This document shows positions 29,540-39,359 of a stretch of 64,000 bases of DNA, piece after piece. Positions within the stretch are counted from its first letter, which is position 1, and every line of letters begins with the position of its first letter. The DNA is taken from positions 21,046 to 85,045 of the forward strand of contig JAKAWQ010000006.1 in assembly GCA_021816925.1 (NCBI GenBank), given 5' to 3'. This DNA comes from Pseudomonadota bacterium. GTDB taxonomy: Bacteria > Pseudomonadota > Alphaproteobacteria > Acetobacterales > Acetobacteraceae. Position numbers and translations under genes: made by a program. The notes beneath the pieces are model-generated. The model ran no database searches and was not told where the DNA came from. It saw only the letters and a list, made by a program, of their open reading frames with translations.

Positions 29540-29641
29540 GGGGATGGAGTCCCCCCTCAAGTGCCCTCGGGGAACGCCTTCGGGCTGATGACTCCTTGCG
29601 TTGCGGCGATGATCTCTGTCGCGGCGGCGCAGCGGAGGAGT
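29540..29641 (+). ncRNA. Fluoride riboswitch (crcB motif), copy C, with SD-pairing platform
   Basis: P1 is GGGG/CCCC (29540-29543 with 29552-29555) enclosing ATGGAGTC. P3 is GCCC/GGGC (29563-29566 with 29582-29585), followed by CTGATGACTCC. The pseudoknot is GGAGTC (29546-29551) with GACTCC (29590-29595). The overlapping ACTCCT (29591-29596) is complementary to AGGAGT (29636-29641) in the Shine-Dalgarno of the first MutS-like gene, supported by TGCG/CGCA pairing inside. This is the same logic as copy A, with fluoride expected to expose the ribosome site. Confidence 0.87.
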
Positions 29642-29651
29642 ATCGGGCGCG

Positions 29652-31190
29652 ATGGCGATGACCTTTCGCAGCATTCTTTTTGTTGCCGATGACGGGACCG
29701 AGGCTGGAGCCCGGGAAGCGCCGGAGATTCTCGGCGACCTCAATCTCGACCAGATCATCGACGGAATCACGGCGGGAAAGGAGGAGTACGACCTCAAGCC
29801 CTTCTTTTACGCGCCGCTCGGCGAGCCCGACGCGGTTCTCTATCGCCAGGAGGTGATGCGCGATCTCGAGGATGAGCGACTGTTCGCGGCGGTGGAGGAA
29901 TTTGCAGGCGGGATACGGCGAATGCGCGAAGAGCTCGAGCGGGTGAAGAAGCTCTATTACGAATACCAGAAGCATTGGTGGTTCGTGGATGCGGTCGAGG
30001 CTTATTGCGCGGCGGTGCGCGGGCTCGGCGCGACGTTGGAGAGAGCGGAGCCGGCGTCACGCGGGTTTCGGGGGCTGAAGGAGTATGTGGCCGAGTATAT
30101 GGCGTCGGCGGCGTTCACCACGCTCGGCGAGGAGGCGCGGCGGGTCAAGGAGCAACTTGCGGCGATTCAATACAGCCTGATCATCAAGGACGATACGCTC
30201 ACGGTGCAGGGGTACGAGGGCGAGGCGGATTACAGCATCGCGGTCGAGGCGACGTTCCGCAAGTTCGCGCAAGGCGAGGGCAAGGATTACCGGGTGAAGT
30301 TTCCTGAACGGGTGGAGATGAATCACGTGGAGGCGGCGGCGCTCGATTTCGTCGCCAAGCTCAACGGCAAGGCGTTTGCCACGCTCGAGCGGTTCTGCGC
30401 GGCGCATGCGGGATATCTCGATGCGACGATCGGGCGGTTCGACCGGGAGGTGCAGTTCTATCTCTCGTATCTTCGCTATATCCGCGAGCTCGAGGAGGCC
30501 GGGCTTTTGTTCACGCTGCCCGCGCTTTCGACGGTGGAGAAGGACATCGCGGTTGAGGAGGGATTCGACCTTGCGCTTGCGAAGAAGCTCGCGGCGGAGA
30601 AGCGGAGGGTGGTGACCAACGACTTCCGGCTCGGCGGGCCGGAGAGGATCATCATCGTTTCGGGGCCGAACAACGGCGGCAAGACGACGTTCGCGCGCAT
30701 GTTCGGGCAGCTTCACTATCTTGCGGGCGTTGGCTGCAAGGTGCCGGGACGGGCGGCAAGGCTCTATCTCGCCGATCGGATCTTCACGCATTTCGAACGG
30801 GAGGAGAAGGTTGCGGATCTGAGGAGCAAATTCGAGGAAGACCTGATTCGGGTGCACGAGTTCCTGAAGCTTTCGACTTCACGGAGCATCGTCGTGATGA
30901 ACGAGAGCTTCAGTTCGACGAGCCTCAAGGATGCGGTGTTCATCGGGCAGAAGGTGATGCGGCGGATTATCGGGAAGGACCTGATTTGCCTGTTCGTCAC
31001 TTTCATCGACGAGCTTGCCGCGCTCAGCGACACGTCGGTGAGCATGGTGAGCACGATCGTTCCCGGCGATCCGGCATCGAGGACCTACAAGATCGTGCGG
31101 CGGGCAGCGGACGGCCGGGCGTACGCGATGGCGGTCGCCGAGAAGCACAGGCTGACCTGCGAGCAGCTTCGCGAAAGGATCGTCGCATGA
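29652..31190 (+). CDS. MutS-like ATPase, first of a pair, under a fluoride riboswitch
   Basis: This 512-residue protein has a MutS-type core (helical lever region to about 320) and ATPase domain, but no N-terminal mismatch-recognition domain. Walker A is GPNNGGKTT (338-346). Walker B is IVVMNES (413-419), where MutS normally has DE, so Asp is replaced by Asn while the catalytic Glu is kept; FSSTS takes the place of the family's GRGTS. An FVTFIDEL segment resembles the MutS THY/D-loop region. The ribosome site GGAGGAG is inside the switch platform; a second in-frame ATG at 29658 is an alternative start. Its stop overlaps the next MutS-like start (ATGA), implying equimolar partners. DNA binding or repair is inferred. 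Confidence 0.82.
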   Translation: MAMTFRSILFVADDGTEAGAREAPEILGDLNLDQIIDGITAGKEEYDLKPFFYAPLGEPDAVLYRQEVMRDLEDERLFAAVEEFAGGIRRMREELERVKKLYYEYQKHWWFVDAVEAYCAAVRGLGATLERAEPASRGFRGLKEYVAEYMASAAFTTLGEEARRVKEQLAAIQYSLIIKDDTLTVQGYEGEADYSIAVEATFRKFAQGEGKDYRVKFPERVEMNHVEAAALDFVAKLNGKAFATLERFCAAHAGYLDATIGRFDREVQFYLSYLRYIRELEEAGLLFTLPALSTVEKDIAVEEGFDLALAKKLAAEKRRVVTNDFRLGGPERIIIVSGPNNGGKTTFARMFGQLHYLAGVGCKVPGRAARLYLADRIFTHFEREEKVADLRSKFEEDLIRVHEFLKLSTSRSIVVMNESFSSTSLKDAVFIGQKVMRRIIGKDLICLFVTFIDELAALSDTSVSMVSTIVPGDPASRTYKIVRRAADGRAYAMAVAEKHRLTCEQLRERIVA

Positions 31191-32734
31191 AGGTCTTCCT
31201 GATGCATGCGGAGCGCGATTTCGATGCGGGGGCCGAGCTGCCGGCGAATGCGGCGGCGCTGGTTCAGGACCTCGGGCTCGGGGCGGTGTTCGCGGCGATG
31301 GCCGGCGAGGACAAGTTCCTGCGCGCGGTGGCGGAGAAGGGGGTGCTGCTGAACCTCACGGGGGTGGAGGAGATTCTTTACCGGCAGGCGGTGCTCAGAG
31401 ACTGCCAGGCGAACGAGGCGGTGATCCGGGAAATCTACGCGCTGGCGGCGGAGGCGATCGAGACCGAACGCAAGCAGTTCTGGGGCGGGCTTTCGCGCAA
31501 TCCGGGTTACGTGCTGCATCGCTCGGTGGAAGTGCTGGAGATGTTCACCGGCATGCTGCGGCGGCTCCGGAGGATTGCCGAGGAGCGGCGGGGCGGGTTC
31601 GACTCGGCGGGGTTCCGGCGCTTCTTTGCGATGCTGGTCGAGGAGCTTTCGGACGAATATTTCAGAGCAATCGAGCGGCATCTTCGGATGCTCAGGTTCC
31701 GGGGCGGAGTGTTGATGAGCGCGGCGCTTAGGACGGGCATGAAAGGGCGGGCGTATGTGCTGAGGAAGCCGAAGGAGGATGGGCGAGGCTGGCTCGGGCG
31801 GCTGCTCGGGCGAGGGCCGACCGCATATACGTACAGGCTGCATCCGCGAGACGAGGCCGGGGGGCGGATGCTTTCGGAACTCAGAGACCGGGGAATCAAC
31901 CTCGTTGCGAATGCGGTGGCGCGTTCTACCGACCATATCCTGAGCTTCTTCACGCTGCTTCGGACGGAGCTCGCGTTTTACGTGGGCTGCCTCAATCTCG
32001 GCGCGGCGCTGGCGGGCAAGGGGCAGAGTGTTGCGTTTCCGCGACCGGCGCCGCAGGGCGAGCGGCGGTTCCTTTGCAAGGGGCTCTACGATCCGGGGTT
32101 GCAGCTCAGCATGACCGGATGGGTTATCGGCAACGACGTGAACGCGGAGGGGAAGACAATTGTCGTCATCACCGGGGCGAACCAGGGCGGCAAGTCGACG
32201 TTCCTGAGGAGTGTGGGACTTGCGTATCTCATGATGCAGAGCGGGATGTTCGTGGCGGCGGACGAGTTTGCAGCGGCGGTCGGAAGCGGGCTCTTCACGC
32301 ATTTCAAGCGCGAGGAAGATGCGACGATGAAGAGCGGGAAGCTCGAAGAAGAACTGGCCCGGATGGACGGGGTTGCAGAGCACGTGCGGAGCGAGGCGGT
32401 GATCCTGTTCAACGAATCGTTTGCGGCGACGAACGAGCGCGAGGGATCGGAGATTGCGCGGCAGGTCGTGTATGCGCTTCTCGATGCGCGTGTCCGGGTT
32501 TTCTTCGTCACGCACATGTACGATTTTGCGTCGAGCGTGCGTGAAGCGCGGGCGGGCGAGGCCTTGTTCCTCCGGGCGGAGCGGGCGGCGGAAGGCGGAC
32601 GGAGCTTCCGGATGATCGAGGCGGAGCCGCTGGATACGAGCTTCGGGGAGGATCTTTACCGGAAGATCTTCGGCGAGGAGGAGGACGAGCAGGAAGACGA
32701 GGCGCCGGCGGTGCGGCGTGTTTCTGCGGCGTGA
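31187..32734 (+). CDS. MutS-like ATPase, second of a pair
   Basis: This 515-residue protein has the same architecture as its upstream neighbour: helical core, then a MutS ATPase with Walker A GANQGGKST (330-338) and Walker B VILFNES (405-411), again Asn in place of Asp, followed by FAATN. FFVTHMYDFA resembles the histidine-containing loop of MutS. There is no mismatch-recognition domain. The C-terminus is acidic (EEEDEQEDE). It starts within the stop of the first gene (ATGA), so the two are co-translated and may form a heterodimer across shared ATP sites. Both are controlled by riboswitch C. No clear terminator follows. Confidence 0.82.
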   Translation: MKVFLMHAERDFDAGAELPANAAALVQDLGLGAVFAAMAGEDKFLRAVAEKGVLLNLTGVEEILYRQAVLRDCQANEAVIREIYALAAEAIETERKQFWGGLSRNPGYVLHRSVEVLEMFTGMLRRLRRIAEERRGGFDSAGFRRFFAMLVEELSDEYFRAIERHLRMLRFRGGVLMSAALRTGMKGRAYVLRKPKEDGRGWLGRLLGRGPTAYTYRLHPRDEAGGRMLSELRDRGINLVANAVARSTDHILSFFTLLRTELAFYVGCLNLGAALAGKGQSVAFPRPAPQGERRFLCKGLYDPGLQLSMTGWVIGNDVNAEGKTIVVITGANQGGKSTFLRSVGLAYLMMQSGMFVAADEFAAAVGSGLFTHFKREEDATMKSGKLEEELARMDGVAEHVRSEAVILFNESFAATNEREGSEIARQVVYALLDARVRVFFVTHMYDFASSVREARAGEALFLRAERAAEGGRSFRMIEAEPLDTSFGEDLYRKIFGEEEDEQEDEAPAVRRVSAA

Positions 32735-32761
32735 GGAGGCACCGGATGGTGGCAGGCGGCC

Positions 32762-34018
32762 CTACGGGGTGGTCGGCGCGATCTCGGGGAGGACAAGCGT
32801 TCCGGTTTTGACGAGGGAGGCGATTTCCGCTGCGGAGAGGCCCGCCTCATGCAGCACCCCGCGCCATGTTCGCCCAGCCGCGGCGGCTGGCGGCTGAGGC
32901 CAGGGCGGCCATTCCGCAATGACACCGGGATGCCGGGCAGTCTGGCACGGGCCTGCCGTCGGGCGCGCTCTCGGCGCGGGCAAGCTCGAAGGGGAGGAGG
33001 CCCGAGGCGAGGAGATGCGGGTCATCGAAGAGGTCGGATGGTTTTGCGATCGGGGCAAACGGCAAGCCGAGTGCTTCGCAACGCGCCATCAGCTCGATTT
33101 TCGGAAGCGTGCGGAACAGCTGGGCGACGCGGTGCAGGAGCCGTGAGCGGTCGCGAGCGAGATCGGCGATGGTGGAAAGTGCGGGATCGCCGAGCAGGTC
33201 ATCGAGACCGAACGCCTCGCGGAAGCCGCGCCATTGCGTGTCGGTCACCACGTCGACGAAGGCCGACGCGCCCTCGTCCGCGGTATCGAAGACGTCATAA
33301 AGCGGCCAGGGTTTTGCCATATCCGGATCACCGAACGGCGGCGGATCGCGGCCCTCGATGGCGGCACGCGCCATGTGCTGGGCTACCAGCATCATGTTGG
33401 TCTCAAACAGGCCCGATTGAACGAGGCCGCCGAGCCCGGTTGCCTCGCGCTCGCGCAGTGTGGCCATGATGGCAATGACGGCGAAGAGACCGCCCATGAT
33501 GTCGTTGACGGACGAGGCGGCGCGCAGCGGCTTGCCGGGCATGGCGGTCATGTAGGCGAGGCTGCCCATCATCTGCACGACTTCATCGAGTGCCGCGCGG
33601 TGTTCGTAAGCGCCGGGAAGGAAGCCCTTGCAAGAGCAGTAGATCAGGCGCGGGTTGACGGGGGAGAGAGCGGTGAAGCCCAGCTCGAGCTTTTCCATCG
33701 CACCCGGGCGGAAATTCTCGACGATGACATCGATGCCGCCGGGGAGGCGGCGGACCAACGCGAGTCCCTCGGGGCGCTTGAGGTCGATGCAGAGGCTGCG
33801 CTTGTTGCGGTTGAAGGTCGAAAAAAAGCCGATCGCGGGCCGGTCAGGCGGCGCGTGTTATCGCCGCGTCTCGCGGGTTCGATCTTGATGACATCGGCGC
33901 CGAGATCGCCGAACACCATGCCGCAGCTTGGTCCCATGACCATGTGGCTGAATTCCAACACGCGAACGCCCGCGAGCGACCCATGGGAGGCGTCGGCGAC
34001 ATTCGAAGGGATCATCAC
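32762..34018 (-). pseudogene. Family III (CaiB/BaiF) CoA-transferase with at least three frameshifts
   Basis: The minus strand encodes a complete-length CaiB/BaiF relic in several frames. The start is normal (GVRVLEFSHMVMGPSCGMVF, GDLGADVIKIEP) until about 33839, where one base is lost (TG to PAIGFFSTFNRNKR in the next frame). A long central part follows (DVIVENFRPGAMEKLELGF), and two further shifts near 32920 and 32870 precede the C-terminal HEAGLSAAEIASL. Members move CoA between carboxylic acids. Three independent shifts argue for a true pseudogene and not a single read error. It is convergent with the MutS-like pair. Confidence 0.8.
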
Positions 34019-34060
34019 GCTGGCTCCGTTCCGATGGTTGGGGCAAGGTAGAAGGGGGGT

Positions 34061-34602
34061 TCAGGCGGCTTCGGAGGCGGCGAGGCGGTACGTGCGCAGC
34101 ACACCGGCCGCCGCAACGCGGCCGTGCAAACACTTGCCGGGCAGACCGGCCTGCAACACCGCGCGGGGCGCGACCGGAAGGGTGATGTCAATTCCAACGT
34201 GAAATCCTTCGGATTCCAGGAGGTAGACGAGGTCCTCGGTTGTCGCGTTGCCGTCGGAACCGGGTGCGACGGGCTTGCCAGTGCCTCCGCGAGTTCCGGT
34301 CCGGCGAGGAGCGAGGGAGTCGCGTGGAGGTGAACGGTGCCGAGGCCGCCGCCGGCGAAGGTTTGCAGGTCGCTCTGCAGGCGCGAGGCGAGACCCGGAA
34401 GGGCGTGGGCGTGGCGGGCGAACACTTCGCCTGCGGGTGCCGGCCGCACGCCGCGGGCGCCGCGCTCGAGCAGGGCCACCCCGCACTCCGCTTCCAGCAT
34501 CTGCACGCGCTTCGCCGCTGCGGAAACCGCGATCCCGCACTGTTCGGCCGCCCGAATCACGCTGCGGAGGTCGAGGGTCGCGAGCAGTATCCGGATCGTC
34601 AC
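34061..34602 (-). pseudogene. LysR-family regulator, frameshifted and truncated
   Basis: A GTG at 34602 opens a LysR N-terminal domain: IRAAEQCGIAVSAAAKRVQM (helix-turn-helix), then LEAECGVALLERGARGVRPA and TPAGE-like APAGEVFARH. After about 120 residues (LLAGPELAEALA) the frame is lost. A neighbouring frame carries a segment that could be the start of the effector domain (TTEDLVYLLESEGFHVGI), then an unrecognised tail to a stop at 34061. A normal member has about 300 residues; here about 180 are represented. It lies divergent from the hpd operon and may once have controlled it. Confidence 0.65.
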
Positions 34603-34805
34603 CCACTCCGGCGGTCGTGCCGCCGCGACCTTGCCCCCCGGTTCGTTCTGTGTCGGGATATTGGCGCGGGCGGAGGCTGCGCAGAAGCCGGAGCGTCGCA
34701 GCGTCCGCGGGCGGCGCACGCTGGGGCCGCCAATGAGCCATTCTCGCCCCTGAGGAGCGGATGCGATATTCAAGCCTGGGCAACGAACAGACGGAGGAAG
34801 TCCCT

Positions 34806-35939
34806 ATGGGCCCGTTTCCGCACGACGCGCCGCCCGCAGAGATCACGCCGGCAAATCCAGCAGGCACGGACGGTTTCGAGTTCGTCGAGTATGCACATCC
34901 GAACCCGGCCGAGCTGCACACGCTCTTCACGAAGATGGGGTTTGCGGCGGTTGCGAAGCATCGGAGCAAGGCGATCACGCTCTATCGTCAGGGCGATGTG
35001 AACTATCTGGTCACGAAGGAGCCCGGCAGCCATGCGGCGAACTTCTCCAAGGTACACGGGCCCTGCGCATCTTCCATGGCGTTTCGTGTTGTGGATGCCG
35101 GGCACGCCTTCCGACGGGCGCTCGCATTGGGTGGGGTGCCGGCAGAGCCCGCGGAGGGCACGCTTCCGCTTGGCGTTCCGGCCATCAAGGGGATCGGCGA
35201 TTCGCTCCTCTATTTTGTTGACCGCTACGGTACGAAGGGATCGGCGTATGATGCCGCATTCGAGTGGATCGGGGAGAAGGATGCGAAGCCCGAGGGTGAG
35301 GGCCTTTACTATCTCGATCATCTGACCCACAATGTCGGTCGCGGGCGTATGGACGTCTGGGCTAATTTTTACGAGCGGATTTTCAATTTCCGCGAAATCC
35401 GTTACTTCGACATCAAGGGCGAGTATACTGGCCTCTTTTCCCGCGCTCTGACCAGCCCGGACGGCAAGATCCGCATCCCCATCAACGAGTCTGCCGACGA
35501 GAAGAGTCAGATCGAGGAATATCTGCACGCCTACAAGGGCGAGGGCATCCAGCACGTGGCGTGCGGCTGCCGCGACATCTATGCGACTATCGAAGCGTTG
35601 CGCGGGCGCGGCCTCGCGTTCATGCCTTCGCCACCCGCCACATACTACGAGCGCGTGGGCGAGCGCGTGCCGGGTCATGGGGAGGATCTTGCGCGGCTGA
35701 GGAAGAACGGCATTCTGGTGGACGGTGAAGGGGCGATTACGCCGGGCGAGAAGCAGGGCAAGATGACCAAGGTTCTGTTGCAGATCTTCTCCGCCAATGC
35801 GATCGGTCCGATCTTTTTCGAGTTCATCCAGCGCAAAGGTGACGAGGGGTTCGGGGAGGGCAACTTCCGTGCGTTATTCCTCTCGATCGAGGAGGACCAG
35901 ATCCGGCGCGGCGTGCTGACACCGCAGGTGGCGCGATGA
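34806..35939 (+). CDS. hpd: 4-hydroxyphenylpyruvate dioxygenase
   Basis: This 377-residue non-haem iron enzyme turns 4-hydroxyphenylpyruvate into homogentisate, the entry step of tyrosine and phenylalanine breakdown. It is a double vicinal-oxygen-chelate fold; the iron ligands are visible as His in LDHLTHNV, His in IQHVACGC and Glu in IFFEFIQRKGDEGFGEGNF. The C-terminal segment FGEGNFRALFLSIEEDQIRRG is diagnostic. The start at 34806 has GGAGGAAG just upstream. hmgA follows after 52 bases and fahA overlaps it, giving a tyrosine-degradation operon. Confidence 0.95.
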   Translation: MGPFPHDAPPAEITPANPAGTDGFEFVEYAHPNPAELHTLFTKMGFAAVAKHRSKAITLYRQGDVNYLVTKEPGSHAANFSKVHGPCASSMAFRVVDAGHAFRRALALGGVPAEPAEGTLPLGVPAIKGIGDSLLYFVDRYGTKGSAYDAAFEWIGEKDAKPEGEGLYYLDHLTHNVGRGRMDVWANFYERIFNFREIRYFDIKGEYTGLFSRALTSPDGKIRIPINESADEKSQIEEYLHAYKGEGIQHVACGCRDIYATIEALRGRGLAFMPSPPATYYERVGERVPGHGEDLARLRKNGILVDGEGAITPGEKQGKMTKVLLQIFSANAIGPIFFEFIQRKGDEGFGEGNFRALFLSIEEDQIRRGVLTPQVAR

Positions 35940-35991
35940 GGGAAGCTGAGGTCGCCATTAGTCAAGGAGAAAGAACGGGAAGGCGGAGGCG

Positions 35992-37332
35992 ATGAACGTC
36001 ACGTTGCCGGAGACGGCAGGCAAGGCGGCGAGCGCAACCACCCGCTATCAGTCGGGGTTCGGCAATGGCTTCGAGACGGAAGCATTGCCGGGCGCGCTGC
36101 CGGTCGGGCGCAATTCACCGCAGAAGTGTGCGTACGGACTCTATGCCGAGCAACTCAGCGGCTCCCCATTCACGGCGCCACGGGCGAGGAACGAGCGGTC
36201 GTGGCTCTATCGGATCCGTCCCACGCTTGGGCATTGGGGCACCTTCCGCCAAGGCGACAACCGGGTCTGGTGCACCGCGCCGTGCGCGGAGATCAACCTG
36301 CCTCCTGCTCCGATGCGTTGGGATCCGCTGCCATTGCCGGACGAGGCGCTGACGCTCGTCGAGGGTGTGCGCACGATCACGACGGCGGGTGACGCCGGCG
36401 CGCAGAGCGGTATGGCGGTCCATGTCTATCTTGCCACGCGTTCGATGGCGGACGAGTATTTCTACAATGCGGACGGCGAGCTGCTTTTTGTGCCGCAGCT
36501 TGGGGCGCTCCGCCTGTGGACCGAATTCGGCATCATCGACATTGCACCGGGCGAGATCGCCGTCATTCCACGCGGCGTAAAAATGCGCGTGGAACTGCCG
36601 GGTGGGCCGGCGCGGGGTTATCTCTGTGAGAATTACGGCGGCAGCTTCACCTTGCCGGAACGCGGGCCGATCGGGGCGAACTGCCTTGCCAATCCACGCG
36701 ACTTTCAAACGCCGGTTGCTGCGTACGAGGATCGCGCGGTAGCGTCCGGCCTGACGGTGAAATGGGGCGGGTGCTTGTGGGAAACGGAGATCGATCACTC
36801 GCCGCTCGATGTTGTCGCCTGGCACGGCAACTACGCGCCCTACAAATACGATCTTCGCCGCTTTTCGCCGATCGGTCCTGTGCTGTTCGATCACGCGGAT
36901 CCGAGCATCTTCACGACCTTGACCTCGCCTTCCGAGACGCCAGGAACTGCCAACGTCGATTTCGTGATTTTTCCGGAGCGGTGGCTGGTTGCGGAAAACA
37001 CGTTCCGCCCGCCCTGGTACCACATGAACGTGATGAGCGAGTTCATGGGACTCATTTATGGCGCCTATGATGCCAAGCCGCAGGGCTTCGTGCCAGGCGG
37101 TTTCTCGCTGCACAACACGATGCTACCGCACGGCCCGGACAAAGATGCTTTCGAGGGTGCCAGTAATGCCGAGCTAAAGCCGCACAAACTTGAAAGCACC
37201 ATGGCGTTCATGCTCGAGACTCGATTTGCGCAGCACGTCACGGCCTACGCGGCCAGAATTCCGCAGTTCCAGCGAGATTATGCGGGCTATGGCCTGAAGC
37301 TTACGAAGCGGTTTGATCCGACACGGCCGTGA
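35992..37332 (+). CDS. hmgA: Homogentisate 1,2-dioxygenase
   Basis: This 446-residue iron enzyme opens the homogentisate ring to maleylacetoacetate. It shows the family N-terminus ([38 protein letters not shown]), the [10 protein letters not shown] segment, and the C-terminal iron-binding region [18 protein letters not shown] (His and Glu ligands) with [10 protein letters not shown] (His). A strong AAGGAG site plus a second GGAGG precede the ATG. Its last bases overlap the fahA GTG start (GTGA), so the two are translationally coupled. Confidence 0.95.
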   Translation: MNVTLPETAGKAASATTRYQSGFGNGFETEALPGALPVGRNSPQKCAYGLYAEQLSGSPFTAPRARNERSWLYRIRPTLGHWGTFRQGDNRVWCTAPCAEINLPPAPMRWDPLPLPDEALTLVEGVRTITTAGDAGAQSGMAVHVYLATRSMADEYFYNADGELLFVPQLGALRLWTEFGIIDIAPGEIAVIPRGVKMRVELPGGPARGYLCENYGGSFTLPERGPIGANCLANPRDFQTPVAAYEDRAVASGLTVKWGGCLWETEIDHSPLDVVAWHGNYAPYKYDLRRFSPIGPVLFDHADPSIFTTLTSPSETPGTANVDFVIFPERWLVAENTFRPPWYHMNVMSEFMGLIYGAYDAKPQGFVPGGFSLHNTMLPHGPDKDAFEGASNAELKPHKLESTMAFMLETRFAQHVTAYAARIPQFQRDYAGYGLKLTKRFDPTRP

Positions 37333-38654
37333 GCGCGGGCGTGGAGGGTCTCGATGAGACGCACGATCCGGCGCGGCGGAGTTGGGTGCCGGGTGCGAGC
37401 GAACACCCGGAATTCCCCGTGCAAAACCTGCCCTTTGGCGTGTTCTCGGTCCGGGGCAGGCAGCCTCGCGCGGGTGTTGCGATCGGGGAGTTCATCGTCG
37501 ATCTGCGGGGGGTCAGCGCCGCTGGGCTCTTGAGCGGCGAAGCGGAGGCGGCTGTCGAGGCGGCGGGGGGCGGCTCGCTCAGTGAGATGCTCGAGCTCGG
37601 TGCGGCGCCGCGACGGGCGCTCAGGAGGCGGCTCTCGGAGCTGCTAAGCGATAACGCGTTCAGCGATCGGATCGGCCCGCTGCTCCATCCGGCGGCGGAG
37701 TGCACGCTACACCTGCCATGCGCAATCGGCGATTACACGGATTTCTATGCCGGCATCCATCACGCAACGAATGTCGGTAGGCAGTTCCGGCCGGAGGGCC
37801 CGTTGCTGCCGAACTACAAACACATTCCGATCGCCTATCATGGCCGCTCGTCATCGATTCGGCCGAGCGGGATGCCTGTGCGGCGCCCGCTCGGTCAGAT
37901 GAAGCCACCGGACAATGCTCCGCCCGTGTTCGCGCCGTGCCGGCGGCTGGACTACGAGCTCGAGCTTGGGATCTGGATCGGCGTGGGAAACGAACTTGGG
38001 GAGCCAATTCCGATCGGGCAGGCAGAGGGGCATATTGCCGGCTACTCTTTGCTGAACGATTGGTCGGCCCGCGATATCCAGGCGTGGGAATACAGACCAC
38101 TTGGCCCGTTTCTTGCCAAGAATTTCCTCACCACCGTTTCCTGCTGGATCGTAACGCCCGAGGCGCTGGCGCCGTTCCGCATTCCGCAGGCGCAGAGGCC
38201 GGAGGGGGATCCGGCGCCTCTTGCGTATCTTTCGGACGCGGAAGATCAGGCGCGCGGCGCGCTCGATCTTCATCTCGAAGTGCTGTTGCGGACCGGACGG
38301 ATGCGCGCGCAGGGCCGGCTGCCGCACAGAGTTGCGCTCAGCAACGCGCGCCACATGTATTGGACGGTGGCGCAGATGGTGGCTCATCACGCGAGCGGCG
38401 GCTGCAACCTCCGCCCCGGAGACCTATTCGGAAGTGGAACGATCTCGGGCCCGGATGAAGGGAGCGGCGGGAGCATGCTGGAGAGCACGTTGGGCGGCGC
38501 GCGGCCGATCGTGCTGCCGGGTGGAGAGGAGCGGCGGTTTTTGGACGACGGGGACGAAGTATTCCTCCGTGCGTACGCGCGACGCCCCGGCTTCGCGTCA
38601 ATCGGATTCGGTGAGTGCCGGGGCGTGATCGAGGCCGCGCGGGCGGTGCGGTAG
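37329..38654 (+). CDS. fahA: Fumarylacetoacetase
   Basis: This 441-residue enzyme hydrolyses fumarylacetoacetate to fumarate and acetoacetate, the last step of tyrosine catabolism. Metal ligands of the FAH fold are present: [16 protein letters not shown] (Asp), [12 protein letters not shown] (two Glu) and [15 protein letters not shown] (Asp). AYHGRSSSI and the C-terminal [16 protein letters not shown] are typical. The start is GTG, overlapping hmgA by 4 bases. A damaged maiA follows directly, so the upstream isomerisation step may depend on another gene. Confidence 0.94.
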   Translation: MSAGVEGLDETHDPARRSWVPGASEHPEFPVQNLPFGVFSVRGRQPRAGVAIGEFIVDLRGVSAAGLLSGEAEAAVEAAGGGSLSEMLELGAAPRRALRRRLSELLSDNAFSDRIGPLLHPAAECTLHLPCAIGDYTDFYAGIHHATNVGRQFRPEGPLLPNYKHIPIAYHGRSSSIRPSGMPVRRPLGQMKPPDNAPPVFAPCRRLDYELELGIWIGVGNELGEPIPIGQAEGHIAGYSLLNDWSARDIQAWEYRPLGPFLAKNFLTTVSCWIVTPEALAPFRIPQAQRPEGDPAPLAYLSDAEDQARGALDLHLEVLLRTGRMRAQGRLPHRVALSNARHMYWTVAQMVAHHASGGCNLRPGDLFGSGTISGPDEGSGGSMLESTLGGARPIVLPGGEERRFLDDGDEVFLRAYARRPGFASIGFGECRGVIEAARAVR

Positions 38655-38664
38655 TTGCGTTGCG

Positions 38665-39310
38665 ACGCTTCGTCTTTTCACCTGTTTCCGATCGGGAGTC
38701 GGTCACCGGGTGAGGATTGCGCTCGCACTCAAGGAAACTCGCTACGAGAGCGTGCCGGTCCATATTATTCGTGACGGTGGGAAGCATCTGAAGCCGGCGT
38801 TTCGCGCCATCAACCCGCAGGCGCGCGTTCCGGCGGTGCAACTGGCGGGAGGCGAGATCCTTATCCAGTCGCCGGCCACCCTCGAATATCTCGATGAGAC
38901 CGTGCCGCATCCTCGGTTGCTGCCGAAGGATCCGGTCTTGCGCGCGAAGGTACGCGGTGTTGGCGCGATCATCGGTTGCGACGTGCATCCGCTCGACAAT
39001 GTCTCCGTTCTGACCGCATTGCGTCGCGCGGGTCAGGATGAAGCGGCCGTGCGGGCGTGGATCGCCCGATGGATGACGCAAGGATTTGACGCGATCGAGC
39101 GGTTGATCGGTGAGGAGGGTTGGCGCTTCGGGCCGATGCCGGGGCTTGCCGATGTCTATGTGATACCGCAACTTTTTTCGGCGCGGCGTTTGATGTTCCG
39201 ATCGGCGGCTATGCACGGATCTGGCGTGTGGCCGAGCTTGGGAGCGTGTACCCGGCCTTTGTTGCGGCGGGGCCGGAGAACCAACCGGACACGGAACGAA
39301 CGGCGGAGGG
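38665..39310 (+). pseudogene. maiA: Maleylacetoacetate isomerase (GST family), start lost and frameshifted
   Basis: The GST zeta-class sequence is complete but damaged. The expected start reads ACG (ACG CTT CGT CTT TTC, giving TLRLFTCFRSGVGHRVRIAL) with no ATG, GTG or TTG in frame before the conserved N-terminal active-site region. The next possible start, GTG at 38710, would delete it. NPQARVPAVQLAGGEILIQS and GLADVYVIPQLFSARR are intact. Near 39189, after a T-run, one base is missing and the C-terminus continues in another frame (FDVPIGGYARIWRVAELGSV). Its isomerase role would link hmgA and fahA. It overlaps nothing upstream and runs into the convergent dehydrogenase. Confidence 0.75.
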
Positions 39311-39359
39311 TGGGGCGGCCCGCCAGCGTTCGGGTAGCGGGATCTTCCGATGCCGGGCG

